A stretch of DNA of 60,756 nucleotides from Enterococcus canintestini (GTDB lineage Bacteria; Bacillota; Bacilli; Lactobacillales; Enterococcaceae). The DNA lies in the NCBI RefSeq assembly GCF_001885735.1, contig NZ_JXKG01000016.1, positions 1-60,756 on the forward strand. Direction: 5' to 3'. The notes under the pieces were generated by a model. The model did not search any database, was not told the DNA's origin, and was given only the letters and a program-made list of their open reading frames with translations. The translations under genes and the position numbers were made by a program. Each line of letters opens with the position of its first letter. Position 1 is the first letter of the stretch. Positions 1 to 9,038 of the stretch are shown piece after piece.

Positions 1-2123
1 TTTGTTTGAAGTAGTTTACCTTCGCTATCGCGTAACTCAAACGTGAATTCCCCATTGTTCAAAGCTCTTCCATTTAGTTTCTTCTGAGCTGTTAAAACAA
101 CACTACCAGATTTTGGCGTATACGTATTTTCAAATGTTGTATCGCCTTCATACGTAGTTTTGGCCACTAATTGTCCAGATTCATCACTCACCGTTACTTT
201 GGCTTTTATAACTTTTTTATCATACGTAATTGTGGTGTCGGTACCTTTTACTTCGGTAATGGTGTAATCATACGTGCCCGCTTTTTCATAAGACAATGCA
301 TCAAAATAGATATTTCCATCGCTGTCATTTGTTTTTGTTTGAAGCAGTTTGCCTTCGCTATCACGCAACTCAAATTGAAACTCATTGGCTAAAAGATTTC
401 GCCCTGTAAGCCGCTTATCTACGGTAAAACTTGCAGTGGCAATCTTCTTTTGATTCTCCCCGATATATTTCAAGCCTGCACTTTCATCGCCAGTAACCGA
501 AAATTCAAATCCTTTATAATCTAAGCCATCAACATTGTAATCTTTCACTGGTACGGATTGGCCTTGTTCATTTTGGATTGTTAAGGATTTTTGATCATGC
601 GTAGACGATTTCAGCTCTAAAATGACAAAATTTCCAATGCCAATTTGTTCAAACTCTACTATTCCCTCACTATTTGTCTGTTTATTATCAAGAAGAGTGA
701 GCTGATCTCCTGATTTTTTATATAAGCCAAAAGAAACTCCTGGAATTGCTTCTTGCGTTTGTGCATCTCGTTTTTCAAGGCGAACATTGCCTTTTTCTAC
801 TGCACCAACAGTACCATTAAAATCTTTATACTCAACAATCGACTCATTACTGTTGACAGAGCTATTACTATATTCGATTCGAGCCGTATTCACAATATCT
901 TGTGAAGCAGTACCTTCTGGAACATTTGTAGAAAATTTGATAATAGGACTCATTACAGGCACGTAATCATTGGCCGCTACACCTAAATCAGAAAAGTAAC
1001 GATCATAAGCTGTTCTAGTAGTCTCTTTAACAATCTCGGGTACATTTAAACCATCAACTGCTGCATACAAATCACTTTTGGTAAAATTCGCTCGCAATGT
1101 ACCTGGCAAATCGCCTGCATTAAAATAAAGATAGTCACCGTCATCAGGCGCATTAGCCTCAGCTGTATGATTATCTTTTGGAAAAATACCATAGCAAGGA
1201 GCGGGCGTATTTTTTACTTTTTCTTTAAATTCAGATTCCGTTTCACCGTTTTGATATTCTAGCTTTTTGAAATTCTGTGCGCCTAAAAATTCTCCCGAAA
1301 TAGCATAAGGAGTACCAGGTTGTAGTTGACCTTGATATTCCACAACTAATGGAAAAGCAACCCAAGGAGATAAGCTACGCACAGTCTGTCCTTTTTGTAG
1401 TTCATCAATAAACAACACATTCTTTTTTGTCGCAGCTTGGATATCTGTTATTTTTCCTGTTAAAAAATCAAAAAAGTCACTACGATTGACCCCAATTTCC
1501 CAATTAACACGGTTCACATCGTTATTATTTTGCCAACCCCATTTTTCCATATTCCCAGAAGGACGGATGATACCGATTTGATTTCCTCCACCACCTTCTG
1601 TAACAGGAATTTCGATTGGACTACTACCGTCAGCTATTTCAATAACAACAGTATCATTTGAAGTAATTCCGCCACCTGCAAAAAATTTTCCATTTTTCAA
1701 AGATGCTTTCGATTCAATTTCTTCATTGAATGTGCATTTTATCAAATATTGCCCCTCTGCTTCTTTGATAACTCCCCAACGCCCAATTTCAGTATTCGAA
1801 CCTTCCAGTTTTAAAGAATAACTGTTTTCCATAGTGGTCTGTATGTCTACCCCACTGATTTTCACTGGTATATAAATGAAATCACCAGCCTTTATTCCCG
1901 TAGTATCTGAAATGTTCCAATACACTTCAAGTTGAAATTTATCTCCTTTTTTTACCTCTGTTGCTGATTCATATTCTTTGTCATTAATGAGGATCTTTTT
2001 TGAAGTAACGTTAAGCTTTTCAGATACGTCTTGCCCTGCCGCTAAAGCATTCATTGGAAATAAAAACTGAATGAGCAATACACCAATCATGAAAAGACTC
2101 ATACATCTTTTTTTTGCCATCAT
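1..2123 (-). CDS. Cell-surface protein with tandem pilin-type isopeptide repeats (5' part, runs off the window)
   Basis: The reading frame is open from the ATG at 2123 to the left edge, so 707 residues are visible and the C-terminus, including any LPXTG anchor, lies outside. AAAAGGGGAT precedes the start. Residues 1-28 form a signal peptide (MAKKR, hydrophobic core, ALA cleavage site). Residues 30 to about 430 are an N-terminal head I cannot assign to a family. Around 445-540 is a Cna_B-like domain (VRLEKRDAQTQEAIPGVSFGLY). From about 570 there are tandem 111-residue repeats of the pilin isopeptide-linkage (FctA-like) type, with FELRDSEGKLLQT, TFENTY and a Lys in FTVDKRL or LTAQKKL for the intramolecular bond. 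The second repeat is cut by the window edge. Likely a wall-anchored adhesin or pilin-like stalk; the partner is unknown. Confidence 0.85.
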   Translation of the reverse strand, partial: MMAKKRCMSLFMIGVLLIQFLFPMNALAAGQDVSEKLNVTSKKILINDKEYESATEVKKGDKFQLEVYWNISDTTGIKAGDFIYIPVKISGVDIQTTMENSYSLKLEGSNTEIGRWGVIKEAEGQYLIKCTFNEEIESKASLKNGKFFAGGGITSNDTVVIEIADGSSPIEIPVTEGGGGNQIGIIRPSGNMEKWGWQNNNDVNRVNWEIGVNRSDFFDFLTGKITDIQAATKKNVLFIDELQKGQTVRSLSPWVAFPLVVEYQGQLQPGTPYAISGEFLGAQNFKKLEYQNGETESEFKEKVKNTPAPCYGIFPKDNHTAEANAPDDGDYLYFNAGDLPGTLRANFTKSDLYAAVDGLNVPEIVKETTRTAYDRYFSDLGVAANDYVPVMSPIIKFSTNVPEGTASQDIVNTARIEYSNSSVNSNESIVEYKDFNGTVGAVEKGNVRLEKRDAQTQEAIPGVSFGLYKKSGDQLTLLDNKQTNSEGIVEFEQIGIGNFVILELKSSTHDQKSLTIQNEQGQSVPVKDYNVDGLDYKGFEFSVTGDESAGLKYIGENQKKIATASFTVDKRLTGRNLLANEFQFELRDSEGKLLQTKTNDSDGNIYFDALSYEKAGTYDYTITEVKGTDTTITYDKKVIKAKVTVSDESGQLVAKTTYEGDTTFENTYTPKSGSVVLTAQKKLNGRALNNGEFTFELRDSEGKLLQT

Positions 2124-2448
2124 TCTATCCCCTTTTCATTTCTAAAATAGTGCATTTTTAATCTCTGATTTTCATAATTGTGTGAAAGTATTAATTGTTC
2201 TTATATGAATTAGTCAGACATTCCTCTACTCCTACTTGATATCAAATTCTCGCCAAAGAAAAACTCCCATTTCCAATGTCAATCAGCTTTTTTACCCTCT
2301 CCCACTTTAAAATCTCCTCCTTATCTTTTATCGTTGCGTAGTAGATACTGCTACTTTTTACTTTCACTCTGATTGTTTGTTCATGTAAGGCAAAAAGTAT
2401 CATTTTCCTGATTGAATCGTAACAAAAAAGTGAAATTGAAAACTTAGT

Positions 2449-2464
2449 TTGAAATCGCTTTCAG
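2449..2464. promoter_or_regulatory. Candidate CcpA cre site
   Basis: TTGAAATCGCTTTCAG matches the cre consensus WTGNAANCGNWWNCAW at all but the last position. It lies in the 600-bp AT-rich gap between the surface-protein gene and the divergent two-component operon, about 325 bp upstream of the former. Apart from this site and the hairpin at 2683-2707 I see nothing gene-like in 2124-2731. Confidence 0.4.
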
Positions 2465-2677
2465 ATAGTTTTGAGGAGCAATTTTAACTACTCTTAAAAC
2501 ATCACGTTTAATTCAACTTTTTTTCTGTCCTACAAAAATCACTTCTAATGAATCACGTGAATAATAACGGATGTTTTTTCAGCTAAAACATTAAAAATTC
2601 TGATATACCTTTCATTATTCTTCAAATAGAATTAAAATATATTTGATATTTGATAATAAAATAAGATTATAGCTATT

Positions 2678-2707
2678 AAAAAAACCTGAATCATACTGAC
2701 TCAGGTT
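2678..2707 (-). terminator. Small hairpin with T-run on the minus strand
   Basis: AACCTGA and TCAGGTT form a 7-bp stem with an 11-nt loop. On the minus strand the stem is followed by seven T. It sits 25 bp upstream of the response-regulator start, so it would stop antisense transcription heading toward the surface-protein gene, or act as a leader hairpin for the two-component mRNA. Confidence 0.35.
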
Positions 2708-2731
2708 CTACTACTCATTGAGGTGATAATA

Positions 2732-3466
2732 ATGCGCGTTTTCATTATTGATGATCATTTCATCATCCGTCAAAAAGTTGCAAATATTATAACGGCATAT
2801 TCTTCCTCTGATTTTGTAATTGTCGATGTAAAAAATGAAATCCGTTTTTATAAAGAGCTCGACTGCCTCACAATTTTATCTGATGATTTATTCATTATAG
2901 ATATTAATTTAAATACTTTTTTTACTGGTATTGATTTGGCAGAAAAAATTCGTCAGCGTAATGAATCATGTTCCATCGTGTTTTTAACTATTTATGAAGA
3001 TAAAGCCGTTACTGTTATTAACCGACAAATTAATGCAGCAGGCTATATCTTAAAAGACCAACCACAACAAGAGATTGAGCAAAAACTCTACTTGTTACTG
3101 GACAATCTTTGTAATGATAATAGTGCTATTAAAGAGACAAAGCTAGCTTTCAGCTGCGGCAGTCACACGTTATTTGTTCCTACTGCACAGATTATGTTCA
3201 TTTCTATTCTTCCTGGCAGTCGCAGTACCTTGCTTGTTCAAACTACAGAGGAACAAGTACTAATTAAAGAACGCTTAAAAGTAATCAAAGCCAAGGTAGT
3301 TGGCACCTCTATGATTTGTGATTTAAAATCATTTATTATTAACCCAGATTATGTGAAAAGCGTTTTTACGACAGAAGGATTGATACAATTCACGGATTGG
3401 AGCACTTTAGATGTGGGAAAAATTGGCGCCAAGAAAATATTGAAACACTTGAAAGAAGGTGTTTGA
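2732..3466 (+). CDS. LytTR-family response regulator (AgrA/FsrA/ComE type)
   Basis: A 244-residue protein. Residues 1 to about 125 are a receiver domain with the acidic pair in FIIDDH, the phospho-acceptor Asp in FIIDINL and the conserved Lys in ILKDQP. Residues about 140-240 are a LytTR DNA-binding domain (start near FSCGSHTLFVP, end near KKILKHL). The ATG at 2732 is preferred over the in-frame GTG at 2723 because GAGG lies 8 nt before it. The stop overlaps the start of the downstream sensor kinase by 8 nt, so the two are translationally coupled. Family members bind direct repeats upstream of peptide-signalling targets; no pheromone precursor or AgrB-type processing gene is visible here. Confidence 0.85.
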   Translation: MRVFIIDDHFIIRQKVANIITAYSSSDFVIVDVKNEIRFYKELDCLTILSDDLFIIDINLNTFFTGIDLAEKIRQRNESCSIVFLTIYEDKAVTVINRQINAAGYILKDQPQQEIEQKLYLLLDNLCNDNSAIKETKLAFSCGSHTLFVPTAQIMFISILPGSRSTLLVQTTEEQVLIKERLKVIKAKVVGTSMICDLKSFIINPDYVKSVFTTEGLIQFTDWSTLDVGKIGAKKILKHLKEGV

Positions 3467-4748
3467 GATTAGCATTGCTGAAACCGTCTCACTTTTTTCA
3501 TTGAATTACATCATCATTTTGTGGTCCATTTTATATGGAAATTTACTTTCAAAAAGAAATACTGTCTTCTTAACGTTATTTCTTTTTATAACTTTTGTGA
3601 TAGGCATGTTATTTCAAGATAATTTTATCTTTATTAACATCTTACTTTTTTTCATAATCCAATTTTTTATGACAGCAACCTTCATCAAAGACTTTTCTCT
3701 CAGTGCCATCTTTTCTATTTTAGCATTTGGGCTGGTTGCCACAACCTGGTTTGTGACAAATTTTGTTCCGCAATATTTTGACTTATTATATTTTCTTGCA
3801 AATGAACAGCGTATTAGTTTACTTATCATCACCCAAGCCATTTTACTATTAATCATTACAAATCTTTTGCGTAATATTAGTGATAAACACCACTTTTGGC
3901 AGATGCTCAATTATCAGAGTACGGTCAATTTTAAAAAAGGGATTTTTTTATTTGCGATCTTTTTTTGCTTAGTTATTTTAGAGTATCATCTTATGTTGAA
4001 AGGGGCATTTTTCCCTAATCTTTTCATGATTGTCGTTCTTTTCTTAGTCATATTTTTATTATTTTATGCTCTAACAATGAAAAATATCAGCTATCAAAGA
4101 AAAGTTGCTGTTGAAAATCTCGAATTAACCTTACAAGAAGAGCAAACTTATTATGAAAAAGCGCGGGAATATCGTCACGACTTACGTTCCATCCTCGTTT
4201 CGTTACAGGCTTACCTTGATACTGACAATCTTTGTGGTGCTAAACAATTTTTAACAGATGTTTTACAAGATAGCGCACAGTATTTTGATAACTATCATTT
4301 TTTGCAATTAACAACGGTCAGTAATCCTGCAGTCAAAGGACTATTATTAGACTTTATCGCACGTTGTAAGGAAAAAAATATTCCCGTGACACTTGAAATT
4401 AATGATGCCGGCCAAGCTATTCCCATTCCATTGATTGATTTTTTAAGATGCCTTTCAATTGTCATGAACAATGCTTTAGAGAGTACCCAGTCTTTGTCTA
4501 AACCAGGCAAGATTCAACTTTCTTATTATACTGATACAAAAGATATTCGCTTTTTAGTAAAAAATAGTGTTATCAAAAAGCCTGATATTACCCAAATATT
4601 AAAAAAAGGCAGCACTTCAAAAGTTGATCATGAAGGATTAGGACTGCCATTTATTCAAAAAATGAGTAAAAAATATTCTTGTTTTGATTTTTTCATTTCT
4701 AGTACTGATTCAGAGTTTTCTGTTTTGTTGCATTTTATGTTGCACTAA
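3459..4748 (+). CDS. AgrC/FsrC/ComD-like sensor histidine kinase
   Basis: A 429-residue membrane kinase. The first 210 residues contain six or seven hydrophobic segments. The DHp box is REYRHDLRSILVSL near residue 240, with phospho-His in RHDLRS. A GHKL ATPase domain follows, with the N box in VMNNALES and a G box in DHEGLGLPFI. This layout is typical of peptide-sensing HPK10 kinases. The GTG start overlaps the response-regulator stop by 8 nt and lies directly against GAAAGAAGG, so an alternative TTG a little downstream is possible. The ligand is unknown. The gene is convergent with purA and shares the terminator at 4912-4955. Confidence 0.85.
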   Translation: MFEISIAETVSLFSLNYIIILWSILYGNLLSKRNTVFLTLFLFITFVIGMLFQDNFIFINILLFFIIQFFMTATFIKDFSLSAIFSILAFGLVATTWFVTNFVPQYFDLLYFLANEQRISLLIITQAILLLIITNLLRNISDKHHFWQMLNYQSTVNFKKGIFLFAIFFCLVILEYHLMLKGAFFPNLFMIVVLFLVIFLLFYALTMKNISYQRKVAVENLELTLQEEQTYYEKAREYRHDLRSILVSLQAYLDTDNLCGAKQFLTDVLQDSAQYFDNYHFLQLTTVSNPAVKGLLLDFIARCKEKNIPVTLEINDAGQAIPIPLIDFLRCLSIVMNNALESTQSLSKPGKIQLSYYTDTKDIRFLVKNSVIKKPDITQILKKGSTSKVDHEGLGLPFIQKMSKKYSCFDFFISSTDSEFSVLLHFMLH

Positions 4749-4787
4749 GCTACAAAATTAAATTCGTTTTACTCAAATAAGCTAAAA

Positions 4788-4905
4788 AAGGTTATGGTAG
4801 AGCAGTTAGTTTCAAGTAATAAGATGTAATTTTAAGAAAATTACTGTTCAAGTTTTGACGAAATTCCGTCTTATTTAAAAAGAAATTGCTTCTGTCACAA
4901 CCTTT
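4788..4905. repeat. Dispersed intergenic repeat, copy 1
   Basis: It contains the 19-nt block GAAATTCCGTCTTATTTAA (4860-4878) and GCTTCTGTCACAA (4888-4900). Both recur, the second as its reverse complement, in the intergenic region at 11852-11937. The left half is an imperfect complement of the right half, so this looks like an eroded palindromic element. It sits directly before the shared terminator. Confidence 0.55.
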
Positions 4906-4911
4906 ATCCGC

Positions 4912-4955
4912 AAAAAAGGAGATGCGACAAAAATTTGTCGCATCTCCTTTCTTTT
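4912..4955. terminator. Bidirectional terminator between the kinase gene and purA
   Basis: A 17-bp perfect stem (AAAGGAGATGCGACAAA with its complement, arms 4915-4931 and 4934-4950) with A-rich and T-rich flanks on both sides. It lies between two convergent genes and can end both transcripts. Confidence 0.9.
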
Positions 4956-4963
4956 AGCTTAAA

Positions 4964-6256
4964 TTAAATTTGAGCCCAAACACTTTCTAAAATATTGGTT
5001 TGGTTGCGGTCTGGCCCGACAGAGAATGTTGAAATGCGGACGCCGACTAGTTCTGAAATGCGACGCACATAATTACGCGCATTTTCTGGTAATTCACTTA
5101 AGTCTTTACAATTTGTAATATCTTCAGACCAGCCTGGTAACTCTTCATAGACCGGTTTGCAACGGTTCAATTCTTTTAAGCTGGCTGGATAATGGTAAAT
5201 TAATTCGCCATCTAATTCGTAAGCAGTACAAATTTTAACTGTTTCAAGTCCACTCAATACGTCAATAGAGTTTAAGGATAAATTGGTGATCCCTGAAACG
5301 CGTTTGCTGTGACGCATCACCACAGAATCAAACCAACCAACACGTCTTGGACGTCCTGTTGTCGTACCGTATTCACGACCGATTTTGCGAATTTGTTCGC
5401 CTGTTTCATCAAATAACTCAGTTGGGAATGGGCCATCGCCGACACGAGAAGTGTAAGCTTTACATACGCCGACTACTTTATTAATTTTAGATGGGCCAAC
5501 CCCTGAACCGATGGTAACACCACCGGCAACTGGATTAGATGAGGTTACAAAAGGATAAGTTCCTTGGTCGATATCTAACATAACCCCTTGCGCACCTTCA
5601 AATAATACGCGTTTGCCCGCATCTAAAGCGTCATTTAAAATAACAGAAGTATCCGTTACATATTTTTTAATTTCTTGACCATATTGGTAATATTCTTCAA
5701 AAATATCATCAAAATTCATGGCGTCGCTGTCAAACATTTTCGTAAATTGACGGTTTTTGTCTTCTAAATTAATCCGTAAACGTTCTGCAAAAATTTCTTT
5801 ATCTAGTAAGTCGGCAATACGAATCCCCACTCGGGCTGCTTTGTCCATATAAGCTGGGCCAATACCTTTAATCGTGGTACCGATTTTATTATCGCCTTTT
5901 GCATCTTCTTGTAATTGGTCTAATTTAATATGATAAGGCAAAATCACATGGGCACGATCAGAAATACGTAAGTTATCCGTTGCTACTCCATGTTCTTTTA
6001 AATAAGCTAGTTCTTGCACCAATGATTTCGGGTTCACGACGACGCCGTTTCCGATGACACTGATTTTTTCCCGATAAAAAATACCTGAGGGAATTAAATG
6101 TAATTTATAAGTCACACCATCAAATTTAATAGTATGTCCTGCATTATCGCCACCTTGATAACGGGCAATAACTTCTGCATTTTCACTTAAAAAGTCAGTG
6201 ATCTTTCCTTTTCCTTCGTCGCCCCATTGTGTTCCCACAACTACTACTGATGACAT
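4964..6256 (-). CDS. purA: Adenylosuccinate synthetase
   Basis: A 430-residue cytosolic enzyme joining IMP and aspartate with GTP to give adenylosuccinate, the first committed step from IMP to AMP. The P-loop-like [11 protein letters not shown] starts at residue 8, with catalytic Asp in GDEGKGK and His in [28 protein letters not shown] and [12 protein letters not shown] are the usual signatures, and the length is standard. It is transcribed alone or with the upstream 6304-6789 gene, which lies 47 bp before it on the same strand. Confidence 0.97.
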   Translation of the reverse strand: MSSVVVVGTQWGDEGKGKITDFLSENAEVIARYQGGDNAGHTIKFDGVTYKLHLIPSGIFYREKISVIGNGVVVNPKSLVQELAYLKEHGVATDNLRISDRAHVILPYHIKLDQLQEDAKGDNKIGTTIKGIGPAYMDKAARVGIRIADLLDKEIFAERLRINLEDKNRQFTKMFDSDAMNFDDIFEEYYQYGQEIKKYVTDTSVILNDALDAGKRVLFEGAQGVMLDIDQGTYPFVTSSNPVAGGVTIGSGVGPSKINKVVGVCKAYTSRVGDGPFPTELFDETGEQIRKIGREYGTTTGRPRRVGWFDSVVMRHSKRVSGITNLSLNSIDVLSGLETVKICTAYELDGELIYHYPASLKELNRCKPVYEELPGWSEDITNCKDLSELPENARNYVRRISELVGVRISTFSVGPDRNQTNILESVWAQI

Positions 6257-6303
6257 ACGAACACCTCATTTTCTTTTATTCAATCCTGAACTATTGTATC
6301 AGG

Positions 6304-6789
6304 TTAACTGGAATTATTCAACTTATTCTCGAATAATGATTTTAATTTTTTCTTCAAATTAACCAAAACACGAACATTAAAAAGAGCCTTCGCCATTTCT
6401 AGTATTTTACTTCCAAATTCACTTCTCACCTTTTCAATTTGCTTTATGCGACACAAAAGCATTAAACCCAGCTGACGAACTTTTGCTAAATAGTGCCTTT
6501 TTAATAGCAGCCACTGATGCAAGCTAAAAAAATGCTTCAAATCAATAAAAAAGCGTAATTGCCATAAACTCCATTCTTCTTTTTGATAAATCTGCGTTAA
6601 TTCTGCTTGAAAACAAGCACTTGGAAATTCAGCTGACGAGCTTAAGCATGCTCTTAATTGAAAACATTTCAATAGTTGTAAATAAATCGTTTCGTCAAAA
6701 CGTTGATCTTGATAATAGTTTTTCATGCGTTTGGTTAGTGTTTTAGCCGTTAAGCCAAAAACTTGTTTTGCATTAAATGGAATATACAT
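6304..6789 (-). CDS. Hypothetical basic protein, 161 residues
   Basis: I do not recognise the family. The protein is basic, rich in Leu, Lys and Gln, with long predicted helices and no clear signal peptide or membrane span. AAAAAAGGAG precedes the ATG at a normal distance. It lies upstream of purA on the same strand with a 47-bp gap and may be cotranscribed. A large inverted repeat (6847-6883) lies about 60 bp upstream of its start. Confidence 0.6.
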   Translation of the reverse strand: MYIPFNAKQVFGLTAKTLTKRMKNYYQDQRFDETIYLQLLKCFQLRACLSSSAEFPSACFQAELTQIYQKEEWSLWQLRFFIDLKHFFSLHQWLLLKRHYLAKVRQLGLMLLCRIKQIEKVRSEFGSKILEMAKALFNVRVLVNLKKKLKSLFENKLNNSS

Positions 6790-6846
6790 CGCTTTTTGCT
6801 CCTTTTTTTATTGACCTGTATTTCCTCGTTTAGTGTGGTATTGTTA

Positions 6847-6883
6847 CGCTTTTTTTGCGTAATAAATATTACGCAAAAAAGCG
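6847..6883. repeat. Inverted repeat upstream of the 161-residue gene
   Basis: CGC, seven T and GCGTAAT face ATTACGC, six A and GCG across AAAT: a stem of about 16 bp with one extra base. No T-run follows on either strand, so it is more likely an operator or leader structure than a terminator. Confidence 0.5.
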
Positions 6884-7099
6884 CACCGATGATTTTATCT
6901 ATCTTTCACAAAACGCTGACCTGATTTTTTAATCCTCACCTTAACAACGAAAAAAGCAGCAGTTGTGTCAAAAAACGCTATAAAAGAGGACAACTTTTTA
7001 ATATCAAAATAAAATTAGCCAAAATTATTCCGCCAATTTATTCAAATTTCTTTCGTAAAAAATCAGCCTTGCGACTGATTTTTACTAAAATACTGCTTT

Positions 7100-7152
7100 T
7101 TACTTCATCTGTCGTAGTAAACATGCTATTATTATTACGACAGATGAAGTAA
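7100..7152. promoter_or_regulatory. 17-bp inverted repeat, probable PadR operator
   Basis: TTACTTCATCTGTCGTA (7100-7116) and TACGACAGATGAAGTAA (7136-7152) are perfect complements separated by 19 bp containing a TATTAT-like -10 element. The site ends 20 bp before the PadR-family start codon, as expected for autoregulation. Confidence 0.7.
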
Positions 7153-7172
7153 TTTTAAAAGGTGGTGACACA

Positions 7173-7499
7173 ATGATTTCAAGCGATGGCATTCGCGGTT
7201 ATAATGACGCGATTATTTTAACAATTTTGGCTGAAGGAGATTCTTATGGCTATGCGATTTCAAAAGAAATTAAGGCCCGCACCGATGAAATTTATGTCAT
7301 CAAAGAAACGACGCTCTATTCCGCTTTTACCCGTTTGGAAAAACAAGGTCTCATTACCGCTTATCCCGGGGAAGTGACCCATGGCAAAAAGCGCACCTAT
7401 TACGCGATTACCGCTGCCGGAAAAACGGCTTTAGCCGAAAAAATTGCCGAATGGAGTCAGACAAAAAAAGTAGTCGATCGCTTTTTAATTGGTTCATAA
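7173..7499 (+). CDS. PadR-family transcriptional regulator
   Basis: A 108-residue winged-helix protein: the DNA-binding domain spans about residues 10-85 (IILTILAEGDSYGYAISKEI, TTLYSAFTRLEKQGLI, GKKRTYYAITAAGK) with a short C-terminal dimerisation helix. AAAGGTGG precedes the ATG. PadR genes of this size are commonly followed by a HAAS/DUF1700-type membrane protein, and one lies 200 bp downstream. The inverted repeat at 7100-7152 is probably its operator. The inducing signal cannot be told from the sequence. Confidence 0.88.
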   Translation: MISSDGIRGYNDAIILTILAEGDSYGYAISKEIKARTDEIYVIKETTLYSAFTRLEKQGLITAYPGEVTHGKKRTYYAITAAGKTALAEKIAEWSQTKKVVDRFLIGS

Positions 7500-7702
7500 C
7501 AAAGCACTGCCTAATTTTTAACACGTCTGAAAATATATTGTCACAAAACGACTTCAATTTGAGCTGGAAAATAAAAGGTCACCTGACTTCACATCAGATA
7601 AACTCCTTAAAATACAGCTATAACTTGAAATATGTACCTTGTTGTTAGACTGACAAAAATTTTTCAATCCAACTAACAACAATCAAACAAGGAGGAAGAA
7701 AA

Positions 7703-8821
7703 ATGAAAATTATCGTGGAATATTTAGATAGTTTGTTTTTAAATGTCCCCGTCACGCCGGAAACAAAAAAAGCAAAAGAAGATTTACTGGCATTGATGGA
7801 AGATCATTATAACGAATTAATTGCTGAAGGAAAAAATGAACATGAAGCAATCGGGGCGGTAATTACCGAATTTGGTTCAATCGATGAATTACTTGATGAG
7901 TTAGGCGTACAGCGGGAAATGCCACAAGCTACTTCAGAGAAAAAGATAGCCCCAGAACATGAACAACCCCAAACTAGTTTAGATGAAGATTTCAATTTTG
8001 ATGAAGAAGATTTTTCAAAAGCAGCTTGGCGGGCCAACCACGAAAATTCCGACCAACAAGATTGGGACACTTCAGATTATGCCAAAGAAGATTACGCCAA
8101 AAATTATGCCGAGCCAATTACCCTAGACGAAGCTGAAGATTACTGGCGCATGATTCGCCAGTTTGCCCTTTTCATTGCCAGCGGGGTCTTATTGTGTGTC
8201 GTAGCGCTTGCTTCACTAATTTTGTTAGCTAATAGAGGTGTAGAAGGTATAGGGTTAGCAAGTTTCTTCTTATTAGTGGCAGTAGCAGTCGGGATGTTTA
8301 TCTCTGCTGGGATGAAATTTACGCGTACTCATAAAGCATTAGATGATCGACCGATTAAAGAAGAAGTCCGTGCCACCGGTAAAATGTACGCTCAACAATA
8401 TCATCGTAGTTTTAGTTTGTCACTTGTAGTTGGAATTTTTCTTTGTATTGTCTCGTTTATGCCGATTTTCATTTTTCAATATGCCGAATATTTTGGCGTT
8501 GCCTTGTTTTTGATTATCGCCGGCTTAGGTGCTTTTCTAATTATTTATGGCAGTATCGTGCAAACTTATTACAAACGCTTTGATAAAGGTTCGATTTTCA
8601 TTTCCGATGAAGGAGAACCTGGGCCAAATGCTCGCCAACATCTGTATGGCAAAAATGCGCCCATTGTCGGAATGTTTTCAACCATTTACTGGCCGGTTGT
8701 CGTTGTGATTTATTTTATTTGGTCCTTTGTGTTTCATGGTTGGGGGTATTCTTGGTTAATTTTTGTTATCGCTGGAATTTTTCAAGACAGCATTTTAAAA
8801 TATTTCAAAAATAAACGGTAA
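7703..8821 (+). CDS. HAAS/DUF1700-type membrane protein, partner of the PadR regulator
   Basis: A 372-residue protein. Residues 1-72 form the HAAS helical domain (YLDSLFLNVP, LLALMEDHYNELIAEGKNEH, IDELLDELGV). Residues 75-145 are a highly acidic, low-complexity linker. From about 150 to the end there are six hydrophobic segments. AAGGAGGAAG is well placed before the ATG. Such proteins usually pair with PadR regulators and are thought to take part in envelope-stress control; their biochemical role is not known. The gene ends at the bidirectional terminator 8934-9005. Confidence 0.75.
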   Translation: MKIIVEYLDSLFLNVPVTPETKKAKEDLLALMEDHYNELIAEGKNEHEAIGAVITEFGSIDELLDELGVQREMPQATSEKKIAPEHEQPQTSLDEDFNFDEEDFSKAAWRANHENSDQQDWDTSDYAKEDYAKNYAEPITLDEAEDYWRMIRQFALFIASGVLLCVVALASLILLANRGVEGIGLASFFLLVAVAVGMFISAGMKFTRTHKALDDRPIKEEVRATGKMYAQQYHRSFSLSLVVGIFLCIVSFMPIFIFQYAEYFGVALFLIIAGLGAFLIIYGSIVQTYYKRFDKGSIFISDEGEPGPNARQHLYGKNAPIVGMFSTIYWPVVVVIYFIWSFVFHGWGYSWLIFVIAGIFQDSILKYFKNKR

Positions 8822-8895
8822 TGTTGCCTCCTTCTAAATTAAATTCTGCATGAAAAAACAAAATTATGTGAAATTACTTTTTATTTTATTTGATT

Positions 8896-8918
8896 GTTTC
8901 ATAGCGGTACAATGAAAC
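8896..8918. repeat. Short hairpin after the HAAS gene
   Basis: GTTTCAT and ATGAAAC form a 7-bp stem around AGCGGTACA. It has no T-run and its role is unclear. Confidence 0.3.
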
Positions 8919-8933
8919 TTACTTCTGACAAAC

Positions 8934-9005
8934 AAAAACAGTTACAGGTGCGCCGACCTCATTGCTAAAAGAGGTAATTTAGGCTAACACTTGTAACTGT
9001 TTTTT
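8934..9005. terminator. Large interrupted hairpin, bidirectional terminator
   Basis: AAAACAGTTACA pairs with TGTAACTGTTTT. Inside, GTG pairs with CAC, GCC with GGC, and ACCTC with GAGGT around a 10-nt loop. The result is one long stem with internal bulges. Both outer flanks are T-rich in the outgoing direction and the two neighbouring genes converge on it. Confidence 0.7.
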
Positions 9006-9038
9006 ATTTTTAGTTACCTTTTTTTGAAAAATGGGCAA

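Noticed and set aside
171-392. 73-residue plus-strand frame at the left edge
   Set aside because: It is the antisense shadow of the surface-protein repeats, which are in the open minus-strand frame.
3614-3910. 98-residue minus-strand frame inside the histidine kinase gene
   Set aside because: It is antisense to a well-supported kinase, with no ribosome site or recognisable motif.
7451-7648. 65-residue plus-strand frame overlapping the PadR gene
   Set aside because: It is out of frame with the clear PadR product, lacks a ribosome site and has no family features.
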